DNA of 64,000 bases from Parapristionchus giblindavisi. Its lineage: Eukaryota > Nematoda > Chromadorea > Rhabditida > Diplogasteridae. Each line of letters opens with the position of its first letter. Within the stretch, counting starts at the first letter, position 1. Shown here one piece after another: positions 54,701-64,000 of the stretch. The translations under genes were made by a program, and so were the position numbers. The notes under the pieces were generated by a model, which was not told where the DNA came from, ran no database searches, and saw only the letters and a list, made by a program, of their open reading frames with translations. The stretch is taken from contig CALSFV010000213.1 in the NCBI GenBank assembly GCA_943737045.1, positions 1,239,001 through 1,303,000 of the forward strand, in the 5' to 3' direction.

Positions 54701-56615
54701 TCGACAAGGTAATACAGTGAATTATTGATTGACCGATACCGAATAAAGATGTTTACATGTTGTTGTGATTTTAATCTTTGATCTTCTCTCAGTACTGTAT
54801 AGTATTATGATACTGTATTTGTGATGAAGACGAATATAATGGATTAGTTATATAGTTAGTGTTTCAGACCGAGTCTTTCGACAAGTATGAGGGATTTCAC
54901 GCATCATATTGATTGGTCTACAGCGGTATAAACTCGACAAGGTAATACAGTGAATTATTGATTGACCGATACCGAATAAAGATGTTTACATGTTGTTGTG
55001 ATTTTACTCTTTGATCTTCTCTCAGTACTGTATAGTATTATGATACTGTATTTGTGATGAAGACGAATATAATGGATTTAATTATATAGTTATCGTTTCA
55101 GACCGAGTCTTTCGACAAGTATGAGGGCTTTCACGCATCATATTGATTGGTCTACAACGGTGTAAACTCGACAAGGTAATACAGTGAATTATTGATTGAC
55201 CGATACCGAATAAAGATGTTTACATGTTGTTGTGATTTTAATCTTTGATCTTCTCTCAGTACTGTATAGTATTATGATACTGTATTTGTGATGAAGGCGA
55301 ATATAATGGATTTACTTATATAGTTAGTGTTTCAGACCGAGTCTTTCGACAAGTATGAGGGATTTCACGCATCATATTGATTGGTCTACAGCGGTATAAA
55401 CTCGACAAGGTAATACAGTGAATTATTGATTGACCGATACCGAATAAAGATGTTTACATGTTGTTGTGATTTTAATCTTTGATCTTCTCTCAGTACTGTA
55501 TAGTATTATGATACTGTATTTGTGATGAAGACGAATATAATGGATTTAATTATATAGTTAGTGTTTCAGACCGAGTCTTTCGACAAGTATGAGGGATTTC
55601 ACGAATCATATTGATTGGTCTACAGCGGTATAAACTCGACAAGGTAATACAGTGAATTATTGATTGACCGATACCGAATAAAGATGTTTACATGTTGTTG
55701 TGATTTTACTCTTTGATCTTCTCTCAGTACTGTATAGTATTATGATACTGTATTTGTGATGAAGCCGAATATAATGGATTTAATTATATAGTTATCGTTT
55801 CAGACCGAGTCTTTCGACAAGTATGAGGGCTTTCACGCATCATATTGATTGGTCTACAGCGGTGTAAACTCGACAAGGTAATACAGTGAATTATTGATTG
55901 ACCGATACCGAATAAAGATGTTTACATGTTGTTGTGATTTTAATCTTTGATCTTCTCTCAGTACTGTATAGTATTATGATACTGTATTTGTGATGAAGGC
56001 GAATATAATGGATTTACTTATATAGTTAGTGTTTCAGACCGAGTCTTTCGACAAGTATGAGGGATTTCACGCATCATATTGATTGGTCTACAGCGGTATA
56101 AACTCGACAAGGTAATACAGTGAATTATTGATTGACCGATACCGAATAAAGATGTTTACATGTTGTTGTGATTTTAATCTTTGATCTTCTCTCAGTACTG
56201 TATAGTATTATGATACTGTATTTGTGATGAAGACGAATATAATGGATTTAATTATATAGTTAGTGTTTCAGACCGAGTCTTTCGACAAGTATGAGGGATT
56301 TCACGAATCATATTGATTGGTCTACAGCGGTATAAACTCGACAAGGTAATACAGTGAATTATTGATTGACCGATACCGAATAAAGATGTTTACATGTTGT
56401 TGTGATTTTACTCTTTGATCTTCTCTCAGTACTGTATAGTATTATGATACTGTATTTGTGATGAAGCCGAATATAATGGATTTAATTATATAGTTATCGT
56501 TTCAGACCGAGTCTTTCGACAAGTATGAGGGCTTTCACGCATCATATTGATTGGTCTACAGCGGTGTAAACTCGACAAGGTAATACAGTGAATTATTGAT
56601 TGACCGATACCGAAT
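51792..56615 (+). repeat. Satellite array, segment C
   Basis: About 20 monomers in phase with segment B once the MITE is removed. The tracers gacctagtc (51,807 and 54,159) and gattttt (52,328 and 54,680) both repeat at 2352 bp, a ten-monomer spacing. A monomer near 54,841 has ggattagttat in place of ggatttaattat. No gene or further insertion is seen before the recombinase element. Confidence 0.98.
55300..56615 (+). repeat. 702-bp higher-order repeat (3-mer) beside the recombinase element
   Basis: The variants acgaatcata (55,601 and 56,303) and gaagccgaat (about 55,761 and 56,463) repeat at 702 bp, three 234-bp monomers. The second copy is cut by the recombinase element insertion at about 56,615. 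Confidence 0.8.
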
Positions 56616-56619
56616 TAAA

Positions 56620-56641
56620 GGTTTTGAATTTTCCCGCCTTT
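56620..56641 (+). repeat. Left subterminal inverted repeat of recombinase element
   Basis: The sequence ggttttgaattttcccgcct (first 20 of 22 nt) pairs with the reverse complement of 58,290-58,311, differing at two positions. It may be a recombinase binding site or terminal repeat. Many Cryptons lack long inverted repeats, so it is worth noting. Confidence 0.65.
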
Positions 56642-56664
56642 TGGGGCTGCTACACAGCCTAATA

Positions 56665-56681
56665 AATGACACCAGGTCATT
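56665..56681. other. Short palindrome AATGAC-5-GTCATT
   Basis: A 6-bp inverted repeat with a 5-nt spacer inside the left end of the recombinase element. Tyrosine recombinases bind paired inverted arms around a short core, so this is a candidate recognition site. A 6-bp palindrome can also arise by chance. Confidence 0.3.
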
Positions 56682-56764
56682 GGTCCTAATTTTCGTTATT
56701 CTAGCTTTTCGTGGTTAAGTAATCGGTCCCCGCCCACCCACCCCTTGTAACCAAATAAACAGCA

Positions 56765-56806
56765 TATAAATCTCTAAGAATTAAGACACAAGTCGAATAG
56801 TATATA
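56765..56806 (+). promoter_or_regulatory. Candidate TATA boxes of the recombinase gene
   Basis: TATAAA at 56,765-56,770 and TATATAAT at about 56,801 lie 50-95 bp before the first coding exon. They are the only promoter-like motifs visible in the element's 5' region, and the assignment is tentative. Confidence 0.3.
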
Positions 56807-56857
56807 ATACATTCCAACAACCCTAATTCAGGCGAGAAGAGAAGGTCAATCAATAGA

Positions 56858-57948
56858 TTGATAGATGTACTAGTAGCAAGACAACACCCTGCCCTCGCCT
56901 CCGTACTGATCGATTCGACCGTCAATACCGTAGCCCCAAGCACTCGCAAGGCTTACGAAAGCTCCATGAATTCAATCAGGTATGGCATTCCAGCCTCATT
57001 CCTTATCTACCATACCGTATCATACCATATATACATAGTCACTCTCATTCACTTCACATCCTTCCACATCTAGCACATACTATGTTCTTACTGTAACCTC
57101 CCTTCAGTTCAATGGCCAAAAGTATGGGCATCGATCCCGCGACCGAGGAGTCCCTCATTTTCTCCGCCCTGCGAGGAGTACAAGAACGAAGAAGCGTATC
57201 TAGAATCAGATGCCTGTCTTCCGCCTTCCTTTATTTCGGCGGTTTCGTGAGCGAATCTACCAAGTTGATATTGGATTCATGCCTACGGGCGTGCGCAAAA
57301 GGCCATTCTATCTCACATACCGAGAATTCCACCAGGTACTATACACTACAGTATTCTATTTACATTAACCAACTCTCTTTTTTTCTCAGCGAGGATATCG
57401 AGCGACTAGTAAAGTTCGCCCTGGATCACCCCGACGACGCCACGGCCAATAGGACTGCAGTGGGAGCAGCGGTGGCCTTCGGGGCCTTACTCCGGGTGTC
57501 GGAGCTAGTGGCCCTTCGTCGGGAAGACATCAACTTCATCGATCACACCATCGAGGTACAGGTTCTCCGAGCAAAGAACGACCAACTGGGACAAGGCCGG
57601 TCCACATTCTTTGCCGTCACCCCCAATTCCCCCCTTTCATCACTCCTCTCACACTACCGTAGCACCAACCATACGCTCCCTTCCTCTCCCTTTCTACAGT
57701 CTCATGACCCCATTCGCCCTATCACAACGGATCTTTTCCGTAAGAACCTCGCTACATTATCAGTTGCCGCCGGCGGAAAGAAGCTCCGTCCCCACATGCT
57801 CCGGGCGGGTGGAGCCAACGAGTCCATCTCCCAAGGAGCTTCACTCGAGGAGACCAGAATCCGAGGTAGATGGAGGTCCCTACAAGGTATGACTCCGTAT
57901 CTAAAGGATTCCATTCACGGTCAAGGCGGCCTCATGATCCTACCCTAA
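56858..57948 (+). CDS. Tyrosine recombinase (Crypton-like), three exons
   Basis: Predicted DNA strand-exchange enzyme that would integrate and excise its own element. Proposed exons are 56,858-56,979, 57,108-57,335 and 57,390-57,948 (stop TAA), joined in frame to about 302 residues. Residues 1-115 resemble the helical core-binding domain, with the typical opening APSTRKAYESSMNSI. Residues about 116-302 form the catalytic domain. All active-site residues are visible: Arg152 (LLRVSEL), Lys179 (RAKNDQ), His252 and Arg255 (HMLR), Trp278 (GRWRS) and nucleophile Tyr287 (TPYLK). No stop or frameshift interrupts it. The 5' limit is uncertain: the frame is open back to a stop at 56,798 but has no ATG before the one within exon 1 (AYESSM). 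The start may therefore lie on an upstream exon (acceptor-like taattcag at about 56,830) or be non-AUG. The fungal Crypton C-terminal GCR1 domain is absent. Confidence 0.85.
56980..57107 (+). other. Intron 1 of recombinase gene (128 nt)
   Basis: GT at 56,980 (aatcag/gtatgg) and AG at 57,107, after the pyrimidine-rich cctcccttcag. Splicing joins ...SSMNSI to SSMAKSMGIDP in frame and rebuilds a continuous core-binding domain. Unspliced reading runs to a stop at 57,071-57,073. Confidence 0.75.
57336..57389 (+). other. Intron 2 of recombinase gene (54 nt)
   Basis: Begins accag/gtacta and ends in a strong pyrimidine tract, ctctttttttctcag. Its length is a multiple of three with no in-frame stop, so retention would add 18 residues (YYTLQYSIY... 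type) between the N-terminal and catalytic domains. The insert is unlike the flanking protein, which favours removal. The splice is phase 2 and gives ...ENSTSEDIERL. Confidence 0.75.
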
Positions 57949-58289
57949 GTCACGTTTTTACCATCTATCGTTCTATCAATCCAATCCTATCCCATTTCTA
58001 TTAAATATCGCCTTATTCTCTCAAATTCTTCATCTCTAGTTGCTTTCTCTTCCCATCTCCCTTCACTCTTCATTCCTTTGCTCATTTCCCATTTTTCTTC
58101 ATTCATTACCTTACTTGTACCATAACCCTCTTCCTCTCCCCTTTCTCCATCTAAGGCTCTATTCCTTCTCCTTGTTTCCCTGTGCCATATCATACCCATC
58201 AACCCTCTTCAATTATTCGTTGTGTTGCTCTTGTCGTCGTACTTGTAGTTGTTGTCCGGTTATAACCACAATAAAGCATCTTTCTGTCT
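57949..58289 (+). other. 3' flank of recombinase gene, pyrimidine-rich
   Basis: About 340 bp strongly biased to C and T on the plus strand, probably a 3' UTR. Open frames on either strand here are low-complexity and not credible genes. A polyadenylation signal lies near its end. Confidence 0.6.
58270..58275 (+). terminator. AATAAA polyadenylation signal
   Basis: A canonical AATAAA 322 nt after the stop codon, just before the right subterminal inverted repeat. It fits a transcript confined to the element. AATAAA also occurs in every satellite monomer, so the motif alone is weak evidence. Confidence 0.5.
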
Positions 58290-58311
58290 AAAGGCGTGAA
58301 AATACAAAACC
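58290..58311 (-). repeat. Right subterminal inverted repeat of recombinase element
   Basis: Reverse-complement partner of 56,620-56,641. It is followed by a separate small palindrome, TTTTGCC (58,316-58,322) and GGCAAAA (58,334-58,340), with an 11-nt loop. That palindrome abuts the satellite and may be part of the recombination site. Confidence 0.6.
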
Positions 58312-58338
58312 ATAGTTTTGCCGGAGGAACGGAGGCAA

Positions 58339-61300
58339 AATAAAGATGTTTACGTGATGTTGTGATTTTAATCTTTGATCTTCTCTCAGTACTGTATAGT
58401 ATTATGATACTGTATTTGTGATGAAGACGAATATAATGGATTTAATTATATAGTTATCGTTTCAGACCGAGTCTTTCGACAAGTATGAGGGCTTTCACGC
58501 ATCATATTGATTGGTCTACAGCGGTGTAAACTCGACAAGGTAATACAGTGAATTATTGATTGACCGATACCGAATAAAGATGTTTACATGTTGTTGTGAT
58601 TTTAATCTTTGATCTTCTCTCAGTACTGTATAGTATTATGATACTGTATTTGTGATGAAGACGAATATAATGGATTTAATTATATAGTTATCGTTTCAGA
58701 CCGAGTCTTTCGACAAGTATGAGGGCTTTCACGCATCATATTGATTGGTCTACAGCGGTGTAAACTCGACAAGGTAATACAGTGAATTATTGATTGACCG
58801 ATACCGAATAAAGATGTTTACATGTTGTTGTGATTTTAATCTTTGATCTTCTCTCAGTACTGTATAGTATTATGATACTGTATTTGTGATGAAGACGAAT
58901 ATAATGGATTTAATTATATAGTTATCGTTTCAGACCGAGTCTTTCGACAAGTATGAGGGCTTTCACGCATCATATTGATTGGTCTACAGCGGTGTAAACA
59001 CGACAAGGTAATACAGTGAATTATTGATTGACCGATACCGAATAAAGATGTTTACATGTTGTTGTGATTTTAATCTTTGATCTTCTCTCAGTACTGTATA
59101 GTATTATGATACTGTATTTGTGATGAAGACGAATATAATGGATTTAATTATATAGTTATCGTTTCAGACCGAGTCTTTCGACAAGTATGAGGGCTTTCAC
59201 GCATCATATTGATTGGTCTACAGCGGTGTAAACTCGACAAGGTAATACAGTGAATTATTGATTGACCGATACCGAATAAAGATGTTTACATGTTGTTGTG
59301 ATTTTAATCTTTGATCTTCTCTCAGTACTGTATAGTATTATGATACTGTATTTGTGATGAAGACGAATATAATGGATTTAATTATATAGTTATCGTTTCA
59401 GACCGAGTCTTTCGACAAGTATGAGGGCTTTCACGCATCATATTGATTGGTCTACAGCGGTGTAAACTCGACAAGGTAATACAGTGAATTATTGATTGAC
59501 CGATACCGAATAAAGATGTTTACATGTTGTTGTGATTTTAATCTTTGATCTTCTCTCAGTACTGTATAGTATTATGATACTGTATTTGTGATGAAGACGA
59601 ATATAATGGATTTAATTATATAGTTATCGTTTCAGACCGAGTCTTTCGACAAGTATGAGGGCTTTCACGCATCATATTGATTGGTCTACAGCGGTGTAAA
59701 CTCGACAAGGTAATACAGTGAATTATTGATTGACCGATACCGAATAAAGATGTTTACATGTTGTTGTGATTTTAATCTTTGATCTTCTCTCAGTACTGTA
59801 TAGTATTATGATACTGTATTTGTGATGAAGACGAATATAATGGATTTAATTATATAGTTATCGTTTCAGACCGAGTCTTTCGACAAGTATGAGGGCTTTC
59901 ACGCATCATATTGATTGGTCTACAGCGGTGTAAACACGACAAGGTAATACAGTGAATTATTGATTGACCGATACCGAATAAAGATGTTTACATGTTGTTG
60001 TGATTTTAATCTTTGATCTTCTCTCAGTACTGTATAGTATTATGATACTGTATTTGTGATGAAGACGAATATAATGGATTTAATTATATAGTTATCGTTT
60101 CAGACCGAGTCTTTCGACAAGTATGAGGGCTTTCACGCATCATATTGATTGGTCTACAGCGGTGTAAACTCGACAAGGTAATACAGTGAATTATTGATTG
60201 ACCGATACCGAATAAAGATGTTTACATGTTGTTGTGATTTTAATCTTTGATCTTCTCTCAGTACTGTATAGTATTATGATACTGTATTTGTGATGAAGAC
60301 GAATATAATGGATTTAATTATATAGTTATCGTTTCAGACCGAGTCTTTCGACAAGTATGAGGGCTTTCACGCATCATATTGATTGGTCTACAGCGGTGTA
60401 AACACGACAAGGTAATACAGTGAATTATTGATTGACCGATACCGAATAAAGATGTTTACATGTTGTTGTGATTTTAATCTTTGATCTTCTCTCAGTACTG
60501 TATAGTATTATGATACTGTATTTGTGATGAAGACGAATATAATGGATTTAATTATATAGTTATCGTTTCAGACCGAGTCTTTCGACAAGTATGAGGGCTT
60601 TCACGCATCATATTGATTGGTCTACAGCGGTGTAAACTCGACAAGGTAATACAGTGAATTATTGATTGACCGATACCGAATAAAGATGTTTACATGTTGT
60701 TGTGATTTTAATCTTTGATCTTCTCTCAGTACTGTATAGTATTATGATACTGTATTTGTGATGAAGACGAATATAATGGATTTAATTATATAGTTATCGT
60801 TTCAGACCGAGTCTTTCGACAAGTATGAGGGCTTTCACGCATCATATTGATTGGTCTACAGCGGTGTAAACTCGACAAGGTAATACAGTGAATTATTGAT
60901 TGACCGATACCGAATAAAGATGTTTACATGTTGTTGTGATTTTAATCTTTGATCTTCTCTCAGTACTGTATAGTATTATGATACTGTATTTGTGATGAAG
61001 ACGAATATAATGGATTTAATTATATAGTTATCGTTTCAGACCGAGTCTTTCGACAAGTATGAGGGCTTTCACGCATCATATTGATTGGTCTACAGCGGTG
61101 TAAACACGACAAGGTAATACAGTGAATTATTGATTGACCGATACCGAATAAAGATGTTTACATGTTGTTGTGATTTTAATCTTTGATCTTCTCTCAGTAC
61201 TGTATAGTATTATGATACTGTATTTGTGATGAAGACGAATATAATGGATTTAATTATATAGTTATCGTTTCAGACCGAGTCTTTCGACAAGTATGAGGGC

Positions 61301-64000
61301 TTTCACGCATCATATTGATTGGTCTACAGCGGTGTAAACTCGACAAGGTAATACAGTGAATTATTGATTGACCGATACCGAATAAAGATGTTTACATGTT
61401 GTTGTGATTTTAATCTTTGATCTTCTCTCAGTACTGTATAGTATTATGATACTGTATTTGTGATGAAGACGAATATAATGGATTTAATTATATAGTTATC
61501 GTTTCAGACCGAGTCTTTCGACAAGTATGAGGGCTTTCACGCATCATATTGATTGGTCTACAGCGGTGTAAACTCGACAAGGTAATACAGTGAATTATTG
61601 ATTGACCGATACCGAATAAAGATGTTTACATGTTGTTGTGATTTTAATCTTTGATCTTCTCTCAGTACTGTATAGTATTATGATACTGTATTTGTGATGA
61701 AGACGAATATAATGGATTTAATTATATAGTTATCGTTTCAGACCGAGTCTTTCGACAAGTATGAGGGCTTTCACGCATCATATTGATTGGTCTACAGCGG
61801 TGTAAACTCGACAAGGTAATACAGTGAATTATTGATTGACCGATACCGAATAAAGATGTTTACATGTTGTTGTGATTTTAATCTTTGATCTTCTCTCAGT
61901 ACTGTATAGTATTATGATACTGTATTTGTGATGAAGACGAATATAATGGATTTAATTATATAGTTATCGTTTCAGACCGAGTCTTTCGACAAGTATGAGG
62001 GCTTTCACGCATCATATTGATTGGTCTACAGCGGTGTAAACTCGACAAGGTAATACAGTGAATTATTGATTGACCGATACCGAATAAAGATGTTTACATG
62101 TTGTTGTGATTTTAATCTTTGATCTTCTCTCAGTACTGTATAGTATTATGATACTGTATTTGTGATGAAGACGAATATAATGGATTTAATTATATAGTTA
62201 TCGTTTCAGACCGAGTCTTTCGACAAGTATGAGGGCTTTCACGCATCATATTGATTGGTCTACAGCGGTGTAAACTCGACAAGGTAATACAGTGAATTAT
62301 TGATTGACCGATACCGAATAAAGATGTTTACATGTTGTTGTGATTTTAATCTTTGATCTTCTCTCAGTACTGTATAGTATTATGATACTGTATTTGTGAT
62401 GAAGACGAATATAATGGATTTAATTATATAGTTATCGTTTCAGACCGAGTCTTTCGACAAGTATGAGGGCTTTCACGCATCATATTGATTGGTCTACAGC
62501 GGTGTAAACTCGACAAGGTAATACAGTGAATTATTGATTGACCGATACCGAATAAAGATGTTTACATGTTGTTGTGATTTTAATCTTTGATCTTCTCTCA
62601 GTACTGTATAGTATTATGATACTGTATTTGTGATGAAGGCGAATATAATGGATTTACTTATATAGTTAGTGTTTCAGACCGAGTCTTTCGACAAGTATGA
62701 GGGATTTCACGCATCATATTGATTGGTCTACAGCGGTGTAAACTCGACAAGGTAATACAGTGAATTATTGATTGACCGATACCGAATAAAGATGTTTACA
62801 TGTTGTTGTGATTTTAATCTTTGATCTTCTCTCAGTACTGTATAGTATTATGATACTGTATTTGTGATGAAGGCGAATATAATGGATTTACTTATATAGT
62901 TAGTGTTTCAGACCGAGTCTTTCGACAAGTATGATCGCCTTCACGCATGTTGCTCAGATTGATTGGTCTACAGCGGTGTAAACTCGACAAGGTAATACAG
63001 TGAATTATTGATTGACCGATACCGAATAAAGATGTTTACATGTTGTTGTGTTTTTAATCTTTGATCTTCTCTCAGTACTGTATCGTATTATGATACTGTA
63101 TTTGTGATGAACACGAATATAATGGATTTAATTGTATAGTTATTGTTTCAGACCGAGTCTTTCGACAAGTATGAGGGCCTTCACGCATGTTGCTCAGATT
63201 GATTGGTCTACAGCGGTGTAAACTCGACAAGGTAATACAGTGAATTATTGATTGACCGATACCGAATAAAGATGTTTACATGTTGTTGTGTTTTTAATCT
63301 TTGATCTTCTCTCAGTACTGTATAGTATTATGATACTGTATTTGTGATGAAGACGAATATAATGGATTTAATTATATAGTTATCGTTTCAGACCGAGTCT
63401 TTCGACAAGTATGAGGGCTTTCACGCATCATATTGATTGGTCTACAGCGGTATAAACTCGACAAGGTAATACAGTGAATTATTGATTGACCGATACCGAA
63501 TAAAGATGTTTACATGTTGTTGTGATTTTAATCTTTGATCTTCTCTCAGTACTGTATAGTATTATGATACTGTATTTGTGATGAAGGCGAATATAATGGA
63601 TTTACTTATATAGTTAGTGTTTCAGACCGAGTCTTTCGACAAGTATGATCGCCTTCACGCATGTTGCTCAGATTGATTGGTCTACAGCGGTGTAAACTCG
63701 ACAAGGTAATACAGTGAATTATTGATTGACCGATACCGAATAAAGATGTTTACATGTTGTTGTGTTTTTAATCTTTGATCTTCTCTCAGTACTGTATCGT
63801 ATTATGATACTGTATTTGTGATGAACACGAATATAATGGATTTAATTGTATAGTTATTGTTTCAGACCGAGTCTTTCGACAAGTATGAGGGCCTTCACGC
63901 ATGTTGCTCAGATTGATTGGTCTACAGCGGTGTAAACTCGACAAGGTAATACAGTGAATTATTGATTGACCGATACCGAATAAAGATGTTTACATGTTGT
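58339..64000 (+). repeat. Satellite array, segment D
   Basis: About 24 monomers in the same orientation, running off the right edge. The first monomer has a variant start (tttacgtgatg). From about 62,699 onward the mixed 234/240-bp pattern with gatcgcc, tttttaatc and aattgtatag variants resumes. No gene or insertion is present. Confidence 0.98.
58487..62698 (+). repeat. Homogenised run of 18 near-identical 234-bp monomers
   Basis: Monomer starts (gagggct) fall exactly every 234 bp from 58,487 to 62,699, with no 240-bp monomers. All copies look alike except that a few have aaacacgac for aaactcgac (58,995, 59,931, 60,399 and 61,101; spacings 936, 468 and 702 bp). The last step shifts to the gaaggcg/gttagtg type. 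This uniformity contrasts with the mixed arrays elsewhere and indicates recent local expansion. Confidence 0.92.

Larger units (their letters stand above)
56616..58338 (+). mobile_element. Crypton-like tyrosine-recombinase element, about 1.7 kb
   Basis: A non-satellite block inserted within the monomer motif ccgaataaagatg. The left junction reads ccgaat/taaagg and the right reads ggcaa/aataaagatg, so a 3-bp AAT duplication is possible, but the ends are ambiguous by a few bases. It carries one spliced gene for a tyrosine recombinase, with no reverse transcriptase, RNase H, DDE transposase or gag. That is the make-up of Cryptons. Near the ends lies a 22-nt inverted repeat (56,620-56,641 against 58,290-58,311, 20 of 22 matching), with about 27 extra bases outside it on the right. 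Base composition is clearly more GC-rich than the satellite. The alternative is a fragment of a DIRS-like element; no companion genes support that. Confidence 0.75.

Noticed and set aside
56701..56949. 82-codon minus-strand open frame opposite exon 1 of the recombinase
   Set aside because: Antisense shadow of the real coding exon and promoter region, with no domain.
57611..57914. Alternative-frame and antisense open frames inside the recombinase catalytic domain
   Set aside because: Overlap a frame with all catalytic residues conserved; they are shadows.
57987..58291. Open frames on both strands after the recombinase stop codon
   Set aside because: Pyrimidine-rich low-complexity DNA, best read as 3' UTR.
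58470..58490. CENP-B box in the monomer (ttcgacaagtatgag)
   Set aside because: Starts TTCG but lacks the required central A and the CGGG end, so it does not meet the consensus.

Overview
The window is eukaryotic, non-genic, satellite-dominated DNA. About 55.4 of 64 kb is one AT-rich satellite in a single orientation, running off both window edges. Its monomer has two length classes, 234 bp and 240 bp, which differ by a 6-bp replacement. Roughly 240 monomers are present. Linked sequence variants recur at fixed multi-monomer spacings (702, 708, 936, 942, 1644, 1884, 2124, 2604 bp), so the array has a shifting higher-order-repeat structure. This looks like a centromeric, pericentromeric or other heterochromatic block. 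It encodes nothing I can support.

Three unrelated mobile elements interrupt the array, each present once. (1) 12,646-17,030 is a 4.4-kb non-autonomous Helitron on the minus strand. It has a 5' TC end, a 3' CTGG end preceded by an 8-bp stem-loop, A/T insertion and no target duplication. It carries about 53 copies of a 64-66 bp minisatellite, each with a perfect three-block heat-shock element (GAAnnTTCnnGAA), a GGGCGTGG box and a GA tract. (2) 51,290-51,791 is a 502-bp MITE of the Tc1/mariner type with TIRs of about 166 bp beginning CAGTAC and a TA target duplication. (3) About 56,616-58,338 is a 1.7-kb element with one spliced gene for a tyrosine recombinase that keeps all catalytic residues (Crypton-like).

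The small GT-AG introns (54 and 128 nt), the Helitron rich in heat-shock elements (a configuration described in Caenorhabditis) and the Tc1-like MITE make a nematode or similar invertebrate plausible. No sequence here proves the taxon.

Layout: satellite 1-12,645; Helitron 12,646-17,030; satellite 17,031-51,289; MITE 51,290-51,791; satellite 51,792-56,615; recombinase element about 56,616-58,338; satellite 58,339-64,000, starting with 18 almost identical 234-bp steps. The only credible protein-coding gene is the recombinase. The most striking feature is the dense heat-shock-element array inside a satellite block, which invites a test of heat-induced satellite transcription.
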